Source of the DNA: Prevotella denticola
Lineage (GTDB): Bacteria > Bacteroidota > Bacteroidia > Bacteroidales > Bacteroidaceae
DNA: 64,000 nucleotides
Direction: 5' to 3'
Assembly: GCF_900454835.1 (NCBI RefSeq)
Contig: NZ_UGTM01000002.1
Span: 434,001-498,000 of the forward strand
Part shown: piece after piece, positions 45,269 to 54,475 of the stretch
Layout of the letters: the number at the start of each line of letters is the position of its first letter
How positions within the stretch are numbered: the first letter of the stretch is position 1
The notes under the pieces: model-generated
Databases searched by the model: none
What the model saw: the letters and a program-made list of their open reading frames with translations, nothing else
What the model was told of the DNA's origin: nothing
Position numbers and translations under genes: made by a program

Positions 45269-46627
45269 ATGATCATCAAATGCCCTGAATGTGGCCATCA
45301 AGTGAGCGACAAAGCTCCCGTCTGTCCGAGCTGCGGCGTGGAGATAGCGGGACACATCGTCAGGTGTTCCCACTGCGGAGAACTCTATCTCAAGGAGGAA
45401 CCGTCGTGCCCGAACTGCCATCATACGGAGACTGACGCAACGGAGGCCGGAAGCAAGTCGCCTGCCGGCGTACAGGAAGAGAACGGCGGAAAGGCCGGTC
45501 CGATTGTCGTGATGCCGGTGGCGGAAGACGGGGCCGGCAGCAGGGAGACATCCGCCGCCGCTGTGCCCGAGGCCGGCAGCGGGAAGGAGGAAGCACACGG
45601 AACAGCGGACAGCTCCTCAGCCGGCAGCGAGGTGGAGGAACAGACGGTAGATGCGGACTTCATCATCGACGATGCCGCCGACGAAGAGGCGATTGCCGCT
45701 GCGGAGGCCGTGCAGGAAGCCGCCGCAGGAGAGACTCCGCAGAAGCACGGCCACGTCTCGCTGGCCGTCTCGCTGCTCATCGCCGCCATCACGGCGGCCG
45801 TACTGCTGTTCCTGTACAACCAGGGAGCGGACATGAGCAGGGCGAACAGCGAGCAGGAAGCCTATGCACAGGCCCTCGGCAGCGACGAACCGACCGTCCT
45901 GCGGAACTACCTCGCCGAGAATCCCTCCGCACCGAAGACGCACCGCGACAGCGTCGCCGCACGGCTGAAGACGCTGGTGACCGCCGACCACAGCCGGCAG
46001 GATGCCGACAGAGAACTGGCGGCGGCGATGGCCGGCAATTCGAAAGCGGCGCTGCAGCAGTTCCTCTCTAAACACCCCGACACGGAACACCGCAGTGAGG
46101 TGGAAGCCCGGATCGATGAGATAGACTGGGCGCAGGCGGTGGAAAAGAACGACGAGAACGCATACCTCGGCTACAAGGCACAGCACGCCGCAGGCCTGCA
46201 CAGCAAGGAGGCCGACGAGAAGCTGAAGACGCTTCTTGTACACACGGTATCGGACGGTGAGAAGACGGCGGCTGTCGGTGCCGTTCGCCAGCTGCTGCAA
46301 GGCATGAACAGCAAGAGCAGCGAAAAGATTGCTGGTGCCGTGGCACCCTCGCTGAACTTCCTCGGTGCAGGCGGCTCGACGGCAAAGGACATCCGGCGTT
46401 ACATGACCGACAGACTCTATCAGGCCGACGTCAAGACCATCAACTGGCATCTCGGATCGCCGGCCGAAATCACCAAGGACAGCAACGATGACGGTGCAGA
46501 GCTTCACCTGAAAGTGCCTGCCACGCTCGACATCGAACGCAAGGGCGGCAGGTCTCGGCGCAACTACATCCTCTCGGCGACCGTCAAGGACGGGAAAATC
46601 ACGAGGGTGAACTGGAACCAGATATAG
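45269..46627 (+). CDS. Double zinc-ribbon membrane protein
   Basis: 452 aa. Two zinc ribbons stand at the N-terminus (C5, C8, C19, C22 and C33, C36, C47, C50). An acidic low-complexity linker (about 53-160) leads to one membrane helix ([20 protein letters not shown]). A Lys/Ala/Asp-rich helical region with TPR-like spacing (225-345) follows, and the C-terminal ~100 residues resemble DUF4878/NTF2-like folds ([15 protein letters not shown]). Topology suggests cytosolic ribbons and an extracytoplasmic C-terminus. Conserved in Bacteroidales; function unknown. It precedes cmk by 38 nt. Confidence 0.75.
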   Translation: MIIKCPECGHQVSDKAPVCPSCGVEIAGHIVRCSHCGELYLKEEPSCPNCHHTETDATEAGSKSPAGVQEENGGKAGPIVVMPVAEDGAGSRETSAAAVPEAGSGKEEAHGTADSSSAGSEVEEQTVDADFIIDDAADEEAIAAAEAVQEAAAGETPQKHGHVSLAVSLLIAAITAAVLLFLYNQGADMSRANSEQEAYAQALGSDEPTVLRNYLAENPSAPKTHRDSVAARLKTLVTADHSRQDADRELAAAMAGNSKAALQQFLSKHPDTEHRSEVEARIDEIDWAQAVEKNDENAYLGYKAQHAAGLHSKEADEKLKTLLVHTVSDGEKTAAVGAVRQLLQGMNSKSSEKIAGAVAPSLNFLGAGGSTAKDIRRYMTDRLYQADVKTINWHLGSPAEITKDSNDDGAELHLKVPATLDIERKGGRSRRNYILSATVKDGKITRVNWNQI

Positions 46628-46665
46628 AACCGGCTGCCGGGAAGCACGCTAACAAACAACACGCA

Positions 46666-47355
46666 ATGAAGAAAATAACCATCGCCATCGACGGCTTCTC
46701 CTCCTGCGGGAAGAGTACGATGGCAAAAGATCTGGCAAAGGAAATCGGCTACATCTATGTCGATACAGGGGCGATGTACCGTTCGGTGACGCTCTATGCG
46801 ATGCGCCACGGCCTCTTCCGTCCCGACGGAACAGTCCGTGAACAGGAGCTGCAGGAACAGATGGAGAATATCCACATCAGCTTCCGCCTCAACCGGGAGG
46901 CCGGCCGTCCGGACACATTCCTCAACGGAGAGAATGTAGAGAACGACATCCGCACCATGGAGGTGTCGGCGCACGTGAGTCCCATAGCCGCACTTCCATT
47001 TGTCCGGAAGGCATTGGTCGGACAGCAGCAGCGCATGGGGGCGGAGAAAGGTATCGTCATGGACGGACGCGACATCGGGACGGTGGTCTTCCCGGATGCC
47101 GAGCTCAAGATCTTCGTGACGGCATCAGCCGAGGTGCGTGCCCGCCGCCGCTACGACGAGCTGAAGGCGAAAGGCATGGAAGCAGACTACGAAGACATCC
47201 TCCGGAACGTGCAGGAACGCGACTACATCGATTCGCACCGTGAGGTATCACCGCTCCGCAAGGCGGACGATGCCATCGAACTCGACAACAGCGACATGAC
47301 GATAGCGCAGCAGAAGGAGTGGCTGCTCAGACAGTACAGGAAAGCGGTGGAGTAG
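46666..47355 (+). CDS. cmk: Cytidylate kinase
   Basis: 229 aa, standard length. Walker [17 protein letters not shown] is at the N-terminus. [14 protein letters not shown] (CMP binding), [20 protein letters not shown] and the lid region [10 protein letters not shown] are the family signatures. It phosphorylates CMP and dCMP with ATP. Confidence 0.97.
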   Translation: MKKITIAIDGFSSCGKSTMAKDLAKEIGYIYVDTGAMYRSVTLYAMRHGLFRPDGTVREQELQEQMENIHISFRLNREAGRPDTFLNGENVENDIRTMEVSAHVSPIAALPFVRKALVGQQQRMGAEKGIVMDGRDIGTVVFPDAELKIFVTASAEVRARRRYDELKAKGMEADYEDILRNVQERDYIDSHREVSPLRKADDAIELDNSDMTIAQQKEWLLRQYRKAVE

Positions 47356-47403
47356 AAGCCCTCCCCCAACCCCTCCGAAAGAAAGGATATGGTAGGATAA
47401 GGC

Positions 47404-47456
47404 CCATCCCCGCTTATCATCGCCCATCATCGCCCATTATCGCCTATCCCCGCCCA
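47404..47456. repeat. 10-bp degenerate tandem array
   Basis: CGCTTATCAT, CGCCCATCAT, CGCCCATTAT, CGCCTATCCC and CGCCCACAGA follow in exact 10-bp register between cmk and the NhaC gene. Confidence 0.85.
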
Positions 47457-47467
47457 CAGAACATCCA

Positions 47468-48751
47468 ATGACAGGAAACAGGAAAGGACTCCTCGCACTG
47501 AGTCCGTTATTCGTATTCATCGTGCTCTATCTGGTCACGTCTATCGTGTCCGGCGATTTCTACAAGGTGCCGATTACCGTGGCATTCATGGTCTCCAGCA
47601 TCTTCGCCATTGCCGTCTCCGGAGGCTATCCGCTCTCGAAGCGCATAGAAATCTACAGCAAGGGGGCCAGTACGGACAACATGATGATGATGCTCTGGAT
47701 ATTCGTGCTTGCCGGAGCCTTTGCCAACTCGGCCAAGGAGATGGGCAGCATCGACGCTACCGTCAACCTGACGCTGTCGGTCCTGCCGGGCAGCCTGCTG
47801 CTGCCGGGGCTTTTCCTTGCCGCCTGCTTCATTTCCATCAGCATCGGGACGAGTGTCGGGACCATCGTCGCCCTGACACCCATCGCTGCCGGCGTCGCCA
47901 CCTCGACAGGCAGTTCGCTGCCCTTCGTCGTGGCGGTGGTGGCAGGCGGGTCGTTCTTCGGCGACAACCTCTCGTTCATCAGTGACACGACGGTCGTCGC
48001 CACACGGACGCAGGAGTGCAAGATGGCCGACAAGTTCAAGGTCAACTTCTTCATCACCGCACCGGCGGCCGTCCTCATCCTCCTTGTCTATGTTCTCATG
48101 GGCGAAGACCTGCATACGACAGGGCAGGCTGCATCTGTCAGCATTTACAAAATCATCCCGTACATGGCCGTCCTCCTCTGTGCCGTCTTCGGCATGAACG
48201 TGATGGCGGTGCTGACCATCGGACTTGTCCTGACAGGCACCATCGGTATCGTCGACGGCACTTATGATGTCTTCGGCTGGTTCTCGAGTATGGGAACAGG
48301 TATCACGGGCATGGGCGAACTGATCATCATCACGATGATGGCAGGCGGAATGCTGGAAATCATCCGTGAGAACGGCGGCATCGACTATCTCATCCGCATC
48401 GTCACACGCCACGTCAACGGCAAAAAAGGGGCAGAACTGACCATTGCCTTCCTCGTGAGTCTGGTGGACATCTGCACGGCGAACAACACGGTGGCCATCC
48501 TCACCGTGGGCGGCATAGCACGGCAGATCGGCAACCGGTACGGTGTGGACAGGCGCAAGGCGGCCAGCATCCTCGATACCTTCTCCTGCTGCGTTCAGGG
48601 GCTGATTCCGTACGGCGCACAGCTGCTGATGGCTGCCGGACTGGCCAAGATCAATCCCGTGAGCATCATTCCTCATCTGTATTATCCCATGGCACTGGGC
48701 ATCACGGCCCTGCTGTCCATCCTCTTCCAGTATCCCCGCCGCTACTCATAG
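47468..48751 (+). CDS. NhaC-family Na+/H+ antiporter
   Basis: 427 aa, about eleven predicted helices. Family landmarks include IGTSVGTIVALTPIAAGVA, GGSFFGDNLSFISDTTVVAT and VSLVDICTANNTVAILTVGG. NhaC proteins exchange Na+ (or, in relatives, malate/lactate or tyrosine) for protons, so the true substrate is not certain. It shares the sodium economy with the Nqr pump in the same window. It is flanked on both sides by 10-bp arrays. Confidence 0.88.
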   Translation: MTGNRKGLLALSPLFVFIVLYLVTSIVSGDFYKVPITVAFMVSSIFAIAVSGGYPLSKRIEIYSKGASTDNMMMMLWIFVLAGAFANSAKEMGSIDATVNLTLSVLPGSLLLPGLFLAACFISISIGTSVGTIVALTPIAAGVATSTGSSLPFVVAVVAGGSFFGDNLSFISDTTVVATRTQECKMADKFKVNFFITAPAAVLILLVYVLMGEDLHTTGQAASVSIYKIIPYMAVLLCAVFGMNVMAVLTIGLVLTGTIGIVDGTYDVFGWFSSMGTGITGMGELIIITMMAGGMLEIIRENGGIDYLIRIVTRHVNGKKGAELTIAFLVSLVDICTANNTVAILTVGGIARQIGNRYGVDRRKAASILDTFSCCVQGLIPYGAQLLMAAGLAKINPVSIIPHLYYPMALGITALLSILFQYPRRYS

Positions 48752-48806
48752 CATCCCTCTCATCCCTCTCATCCCCGCCTCTCCCCGCTTATCATCGCTT
48801 ATCATC
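48752..48806. repeat. 10-bp degenerate tandem array abutting a start codon
   Basis: CATCCCTCT-type and CCCCGCTTAT / CATCGCTTAT units run with a 10-bp (partly 9-bp) step up to TATCATC directly before the ATG at 48807, so the array forms the ribosome-binding region of the next gene. Confidence 0.75.
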
Positions 48807-49646
48807 ATGCAAACAATCGATTCTTCTTCAATGGACATCATACAGCGTAATTTCTTCCGCATCCTCTGTTCAGGAGCGTTCGGCACACAGTCGAGCATCG
48901 AACCGATGTCACCTTTCAAGTGGCGGAGACTCATGCAGATGGTGGAGGCACAGCAGGTGATGCCGGTATTTGTCAGCGGCATTGTCAAACATACGTCGGA
49001 CGAGGGACTGAACCTGCCGGACGATGTCATCGGGGACATCAAGGCGAGAATGAGCGAGAGGAAAGCACTGGCGGCCCGGATACCGAAGACAGCCCGGCTC
49101 AGCAGCACGTTCCTGAACCGCAGGTTGAGGAACCTCATGTACAACGAGCTGCACAGTATCGACACCTCTGTCGAGGCTCTCGATATGCTGAAGCTCATTG
49201 TAGCCAACTCAGAGGTAATGCTCACGCGCGGCATGAATTTGGGAGGGATCATCACGATGGGCGAGTATCTGCGGACACGCGGCGACAAGGTCGACTTCGT
49301 CAAACTCGACGGCTGGCTGACGGCATTGCAGCTCCACGGTATGGCGGAACTGCAGGGCAACGTGCTTATCTCGGTCTTCGGTTTCGAGCAAGACGAACTG
49401 CCCTTCGTCGCCAGGACCGACCAGAAAGCCTATCGTCTGACACTCCGCAGCGTGTCGGACCTGGCGAAGGACACGGCACAGGAATGGCATTTCAGGCAGA
49501 ACTCCGCCGGCTTCGTGCAGAACAACAACGCCGTTCTCCGCCGCAACCTCAGCCGGAGTCTGCGTTACATGGGCTATGCGCCGGTCGAGACAACCAGCAA
49601 TTTCTTCCACAACTTCGTCAGAAGCCTGTCCGAAATCGAGGAGTAA
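48807..49646 (+). CDS. Conserved hypothetical protein
   Basis: 279 aa, no signal peptide or membrane helix, predicted mostly helical. Noticeable pieces are IQRNFFRILCSGAFG, FKWRRLMQMVEAQQVMPVF, and a Ser/Asn-rich C-terminus ending FFHNFVRSLSEIEE. I do not recognise a family with confidence; the N-terminal FFRILCSGAFG...FKWRRLMQMVEAQ layout is faintly like helical N-terminal parts of nucleotidyltransferase-like proteins. Codon use matches its neighbours. It is preceded immediately by a 10-bp array. Confidence 0.6.
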   Translation: MQTIDSSSMDIIQRNFFRILCSGAFGTQSSIEPMSPFKWRRLMQMVEAQQVMPVFVSGIVKHTSDEGLNLPDDVIGDIKARMSERKALAARIPKTARLSSTFLNRRLRNLMYNELHSIDTSVEALDMLKLIVANSEVMLTRGMNLGGIITMGEYLRTRGDKVDFVKLDGWLTALQLHGMAELQGNVLISVFGFEQDELPFVARTDQKAYRLTLRSVSDLAKDTAQEWHFRQNSAGFVQNNNAVLRRNLSRSLRYMGYAPVETTSNFFHNFVRSLSEIEE

Positions 49647-49810
49647 GACCGGGGAGGACACAGTACACAATGACGACTTCCTGTTGCCTGTCCCCGCTCA
49701 TCATCGCTCGTCCCGTCTGTCATCGTTTTTCCGGGACAGTAGATCTTTCAAGAAAACAAACTGCTTCTATCCGATTATTATCATGCTTAACGTGATCCGT
49801 ACTGAGCCTT

Positions 49811-49876
49811 GACACCATGGGTGTACACCCTCGACACCATTCGTGTTTGCCCTCGGCACACTGACAGCAAAGAATC
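49811..49876. repeat. 22-bp tandem repeat, three units
   Basis: GACACCATGGGTGTACACCC (49811), GACACCATTCGTGTTTGCCC (49833) and GGCACACTGACAG (49855) are exactly 22 bp apart. The unit sequence differs from the AAGGCCT family but the step is the same. The rest of the gap 49647-50080 has only a weak 10-bp-like stretch at 49687-49722. Confidence 0.65.
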
Positions 49877-50080
49877 AGTGTGCGTAAATGATAGCCCCCA
49901 TCGATTATCTACAAGTTCGTTTTTTCCTGCCCGGCATTGCCCATCTCTGTTATCATCGTCCCTTCCCGCCTGTCTCCCCTCCCGTTGAAAAACGCTGAAA
50001 AACACTCCCCTTGATTAAACCTTGTCATGTCTCAGGCGTCATATCTCACGTTTTAGTTCAGATAATCAGAAAAGACATTT

Positions 50081-53038
50081 ATGGTAAAAAGACTGTTGAT
50101 ACTTGTCCTCCTGCTTCCCGTCACCGTGGCGGTGCTGGCGCAGAACAGGACAATTACAGGAACACTCTATGACGGAGAGATGAAGGAACACGTGCCCTTT
50201 GCCGTCGTCCAGCTGCTGAAGCAGGACAGCAGTTACGTAGTAGGAGCCACCTCCGACGAGACCGGTATGTTCAAGGTGACTGCCCCGGCAAACGGCAGAT
50301 ACATCCTGAAGGCATCGTATGTAGGCTACAGGACGATCTTCCAGAACGTAACGATTGCCAATGAGCAGGATGTCTCCGTCGGACAGCTTGACTTCCAGAC
50401 AGACGCACACACGCTGAAGGAGGTCAAGGTGGTGGCGAGCGCACCGAAAGTGGTCGTGAAGGCCGACACCTTCCAATACAACGCCTCGGCCTACCGCACA
50501 CCGGAGGGCTCGACCATCGAGGCACTGGTGAAGAAGCTGCCCGGGGCGGAGGTGTCGGACGACGGGACAATCAAGATCAACGGCAAGGAAGTGAAGAAGA
50601 TTCTCGTCAACGGAAAAGAATTCATGGTGGGCGACACGAAGACCGCCATGAAGAACCTCCCCACTTCCATCATACAGACCATAAAGGCCTACGACCAGCA
50701 GAGCGACCTCACCCGTGTGACGGGCATCGACGACGGCAACGAGTCTACGGTCCTGGACTTCGGCGTGAAGCAGGGGATGAACAAGGGACTTTTCTCCAGC
50801 ATCGACCTCGGCATCGGGACGAAGCACCGTTATTCCGAACGCGGCATGGCGGCCTACTTCAACGACAAGTTTCGGATGATGGGATTCGTCTCGGCGAATA
50901 ACATCAACGACATGGGCTTCGGCGGCGGACCGCGCGGCGGCTTCGGCGGTGTACGGCAGGGACTGAATGCGACGAAGATGGTCGGCCTGAACATGAACTA
51001 CGACAACGGACAGTCGCTGCAGTGGGATGGCAGTGTGCGGTGGAATCATGCCGACGGCGACCTGGACGCACGCATCGCTGCGGAGAACTTCGTGGCGCAG
51101 CAGGGCTCTTTCTCCAACCGCCTCTCACAGCAGTACACCCGGACGAATTCCTGGGACGGCCGGTTCCGTCTGGAGTGGCGGCCCGATTCGGTCTGGAACA
51201 TCATGTTCCGCCCGAATATACAGGTCAGCAAGAACGACGGACAGACTGTCAGCACGTCGGCCGCCTATAGCGCCGACCCTTACGAGACCGTCGACGACCC
51301 CTTGTCGGCAGCGGCCATTGCACAGCTCAAAGCCAGGGGACTGATGGTGAACAGCCAGCAGAATACGACCATCACCTACGGCGACAACGCTTCGCTGGGG
51401 GCGATGCTGCAGGTGAACCGCCGGCTGGGGAAAAAGGGACGGAACGTGACGCTGCGCATGGACGGCGACTATACGGATGCCGACTCCAGGACTTTCTCGA
51501 CACAGGACCTCCAGTATTTCCAGCTGCGGGACGCACTCGGCAACGATTCCACCTACCGGGCGTACCGGTTCAACCTCATGCCGACGAAGAGCCGGGATTA
51601 TGCTGTGCAGGCGACTTACAGCGAGCCGATAGCCCGGAAGACCTACCTGCAGTTCAGCTATCAGTTCAAGTACGGTCTCTCGAAGAGCAACCGCGATACC
51701 TACGATTTCTCGGCACTGCCCGCAGCGACATTCAGCGGTGTGCATCCGGCTTACCGCGCGTGGAACAGCTATCTCGGTCTGCTGGCACAGCCGGTGGACA
51801 GTTATCTGGACGGCAGTCTGAGCCGTTATTCGGAATACCGCACCTACACACACGACGTGCAGGTGATGCTGCGCATGATCCGCAGCAAGTGGAAGATGAA
51901 CGTGGGCGTGATGCTGCAGCCTCAGCGTTCCACTTACAGGCAGGATTATCTCGGTGTACACGTCGACACGGCACGGACGGTGGTGAACTGGAGCCCGACG
52001 TTCGACTTCCGTTACCGTTTCAGCGAGCAGAGCAACCTGCGCATCAATTACAAGGGAACGGCGACACAGCCGACGATGAGCCAGCTGCTCAATATCACCG
52101 ACAATACCGACCCGCAGAACATTTCCGTGGGCAACCCCGGGCTGGAACCGGCCTTCACCCACCGTTTCCGACTCTTCTACAACACTTTCCGGCAGAGCCA
52201 TGCACAGGCACTGATGACCTTTGCCAATTTCTCCGCCACACGCAACGCCATCGGCAACAGCGTCAGCTATGATGCGGTGAGCGGAGCACGTACGGTGAAA
52301 CCCATGAATGTGAACGGAAACTGGGATGCCGATGCGGCTGTGATGTACAATACGAGCATCGATTCGGCCGGTGTATGGAACATCCATACCTTCACGCGTG
52401 CCGGTTTCAACCGTTATGTCAGCTTTCTGCAGCCGGACTTCGCAAGCAGTCTGCAGAAGAACATCACGAAATCGCTGACGCTGGGCGAACGCCTCGCCGG
52501 CAGCTACCGCAACAGCTGGCTGGAACTGGAACTGGACGGGTCGGCCGACTTTACCCGGACGAAGAACAACCTGCAGAGCTTCAGCAACCTGCATACCTGG
52601 CAGTTTGCTTATGGCGGCACGTTGAGCCTGAGCCTGCCGTGGAACATGAGCCTGTCGACCGATCTTCACCAGACCAGCCGCCGCGGTTACAGCGATGCCT
52701 CGCTGAACACGAACGAGCTGCTGTGGAATGCACAGCTGTCGCAGAGCCTGCTGAAAGGCAATGCGCTGACGGTCAGCCTGCAGTTCTATGACATCCTGCA
52801 CCGGCAGAGCAATCTGTCACGGGTCATCAGCGCCGTGAGCCGTACCGACACGGAGTACAACAGCATCAACAGCTACATCATGCTGCGTGCCACCTACCGG
52901 CTGAACCTGTTCGGCGGCAGGAATGCCATGCCGAGACCGAAGGATGCGCCGCCTTTCGACCATCGAGGACCCGGCATGGGCCCTGGTCCTGGCCCGGGTG
53001 CAGGCGGCGGCCGGCCACCGATGGGCGGCGGCTTCTAA
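50081..53038 (+). CDS. Outer-membrane beta-barrel protein with carboxypeptidase-regulatory domain
   Basis: 985 aa with a signal peptide (MVKRLLILVLLLPVTVAVLA). A carboxypeptidase-regulatory-like domain (ITGTLYDGEMKEHVPFAVVQ, about 24-105) is followed by a plug-like domain (LKEVKVVASAPKVVVKADTF) and a long beta-barrel of the OMP_b-brl_3 type. The tail is Gly/Pro-rich (GPGPGPGAGGGRPPMGGGF), and a similar glycine loop occurs at FGGGPRGGFGG near 289. Likely TonB-linked or TonB-independent outer-membrane transporter; ligand unknown. Single gene. Confidence 0.85.
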   Translation: MVKRLLILVLLLPVTVAVLAQNRTITGTLYDGEMKEHVPFAVVQLLKQDSSYVVGATSDETGMFKVTAPANGRYILKASYVGYRTIFQNVTIANEQDVSVGQLDFQTDAHTLKEVKVVASAPKVVVKADTFQYNASAYRTPEGSTIEALVKKLPGAEVSDDGTIKINGKEVKKILVNGKEFMVGDTKTAMKNLPTSIIQTIKAYDQQSDLTRVTGIDDGNESTVLDFGVKQGMNKGLFSSIDLGIGTKHRYSERGMAAYFNDKFRMMGFVSANNINDMGFGGGPRGGFGGVRQGLNATKMVGLNMNYDNGQSLQWDGSVRWNHADGDLDARIAAENFVAQQGSFSNRLSQQYTRTNSWDGRFRLEWRPDSVWNIMFRPNIQVSKNDGQTVSTSAAYSADPYETVDDPLSAAAIAQLKARGLMVNSQQNTTITYGDNASLGAMLQVNRRLGKKGRNVTLRMDGDYTDADSRTFSTQDLQYFQLRDALGNDSTYRAYRFNLMPTKSRDYAVQATYSEPIARKTYLQFSYQFKYGLSKSNRDTYDFSALPAATFSGVHPAYRAWNSYLGLLAQPVDSYLDGSLSRYSEYRTYTHDVQVMLRMIRSKWKMNVGVMLQPQRSTYRQDYLGVHVDTARTVVNWSPTFDFRYRFSEQSNLRINYKGTATQPTMSQLLNITDNTDPQNISVGNPGLEPAFTHRFRLFYNTFRQSHAQALMTFANFSATRNAIGNSVSYDAVSGARTVKPMNVNGNWDADAAVMYNTSIDSAGVWNIHTFTRAGFNRYVSFLQPDFASSLQKNITKSLTLGERLAGSYRNSWLELELDGSADFTRTKNNLQSFSNLHTWQFAYGGTLSLSLPWNMSLSTDLHQTSRRGYSDASLNTNELLWNAQLSQSLLKGNALTVSLQFYDILHRQSNLSRVISAVSRTDTEYNSINSYIMLRATYRLNLFGGRNAMPRPKDAPPFDHRGPGMGPGPGPGAGGGRPPMGGGF

Positions 53039-53051
53039 GATTCAAAGGCCA

Positions 53052-53125
53052 ATCATCCCCCATCCCCGCTATCACCACCCATCTCCACTTACCATCACCT
53101 ATTCTCGCCTATCCTCGCTTACCAC
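53052..53125. repeat. 10-bp degenerate tandem array overlapping a stop codon
   Basis: ATCTCCACTT, ACCATCACCT, ATTCTCGCCT, ATCCTCGCTT and ACCAC follow in exact 10-bp steps. The right end supplies the stop (53119-53121) and last codon of the AbgT-like gene on the minus strand. Confidence 0.8.
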
Positions 53126-53760
53126 ATGAACACATACAGCAGCGACATATACAGCTGCACGCCGATGACGTAGGCCGGTACGATCCGCACCCCGGCCTCC
53201 AGCCCGCCGACGAGTACCCGGTGCATACGTGCGACACTGTCCACCGTACCGCTCGCCACGCCGTACGACAGCGACATGACGATGAGGACGAACGAAAGCG
53301 AGGGGATGAGGCTCGACGAGAACGCACTGGGGAAGAGTTCGCCCGTCACGCTCAGGAGGATGGCGTGGGGGACGACGGTGAGCAGCAGCATGATGACCAC
53401 ATAGACCATAAACTCTGCCAGTGCCAGGCGCAGGCCTATCCGTTCGCGGTAGTGCAGCCCCTGCCGGCCGTCTGTGCTGTCCCGTCTGTGCAGCAGCCCG
53501 GACATCTTCGTGCAGAAAGCGGCCCAGAGCCGGCTGCGGACGCACGCTCCCACGGCCATCGCCGCCGTGATGAACCATGCCAGCAGCGGTGTCAGCTGGT
53601 TGGCGGTGAAAGAACCGAAGAACCACCGGACACCCTCGCTGCTCAGCAGCGAACGGATGGGCAGCTCGGGGAAGGCCGCCGTGATGAGCCAGGAGAGCAG
53701 GATCAATGCCAGCTGGGCAGTGACGAACACGAGAACGGTCCAGCCCAGCTTACTCTTCAT
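53119..53760 (-). CDS. AbgT-like multi-pass membrane protein (short form)
   Basis: 213 aa from MKSKLGWTVL (an ATG two codons upstream is possible). Five to six hydrophobic helices. The segment FPELPIRSLLSSEGVRWFFGSF resembles the N-terminal (V/I)xSLLSxEGxRW signature of AbgT p-aminobenzoyl-glutamate transporters, but full AbgT proteins are about twice as long. It is the third gene of a signalling operon and overlaps the response regulator by 11 bp, so it may be an output or sensory membrane partner. The AbgT link is tentative. Confidence 0.55.
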   Translation of the reverse strand: MKSKLGWTVLVFVTAQLALILLSWLITAAFPELPIRSLLSSEGVRWFFGSFTANQLTPLLAWFITAAMAVGACVRSRLWAAFCTKMSGLLHRRDSTDGRQGLHYRERIGLRLALAEFMVYVVIMLLLTVVPHAILLSVTGELFPSAFSSSLIPSLSFVLIVMSLSYGVASGTVDSVARMHRVLVGGLEAGVRIVPAYVIGVQLYMSLLYVFMW

Positions 53761-54475
53761 CCGCATGGAGGTTGTCGATGTCGATGATGCGCAGTTCCAG
53801 TGCCCTTACGACGAGGCGCGTCGCGTTGACGCTCATGCCGTTGTTGCCGTCGGGGAAGAGTTTCTGCACAAGCTCGTTCTGCCGTTTCTCCAGACTCTTC
53901 ACGCCGAAGGGCATTCCGCGCAGGTTGGTGATCTGTTCCTTGGTGTAGCCCAGGGCGAGATGGCGCAGGAAACGCTCGTCGTACTCGTCGATCTCGTAGC
54001 TCACCATGGCCTCCTGGTGCATGAGCATGCTGCTGACGCTCTGCTTGAACCGCCCCACGATTTTCTCGAGGATGGGCTGGTTGAACACCATCCGCTTGCC
54101 CGACATGACGCTCGCCACATCGCCCCGCGTGAGCAGCTCGCCGCTCTTCAGGCAGATGCCGTCGGCACCGGAGTCGAGAACGTCTACCCACAGTTTCTCG
54201 TTCAGTATTTCGCCCGTGAAGATCAGCACCTTCACATTGGGGTAGCCCTGCTTGGTCTGCCGGCAGATTTCCACGCCGACGGTCGTCGATCCGCCCAGTC
54301 CGAGGTCGAGCAGGACAAGGTCGGGCAGCTGCTGCTTGATGAGTTTCCAGTAGGCGGTCTCGCTCTCTGCCGTCCCGATGATTTCGGCCTCCGGAATCTC
54401 GTTTCTGAAGATGCCTTCCGTCCCTTTCAGTTCCAAGGGTACATCTTCGACGATGATGACTTTAAAATTCTCCAT
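53750..54475 (-). CDS. Response regulator with atypical C-terminal HTH
   Basis: 241 aa from MENFKVIIVEDVPLEL. The receiver domain has the acidic pocket E10/D11, phosphoacceptor D57 (LVLLDLG), T88 and K110. The C-terminal part (YDERFLRHLALGYTKEQI, NLRGMPFGVKSLEKRQNELV) resembles a LuxR-type HTH with a modified recognition segment. It overlaps both neighbours: 14 bp with the sensor kinase upstream and 11 bp with the AbgT-like gene downstream. The three are one translationally coupled operon. Confidence 0.87.
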   Translation of the reverse strand: MENFKVIIVEDVPLELKGTEGIFRNEIPEAEIIGTAESETAYWKLIKQQLPDLVLLDLGLGGSTTVGVEICRQTKQGYPNVKVLIFTGEILNEKLWVDVLDSGADGICLKSGELLTRGDVASVMSGKRMVFNQPILEKIVGRFKQSVSSMLMHQEAMVSYEIDEYDERFLRHLALGYTKEQITNLRGMPFGVKSLEKRQNELVQKLFPDGNNGMSVNATRLVVRALELRIIDIDNLHADEE

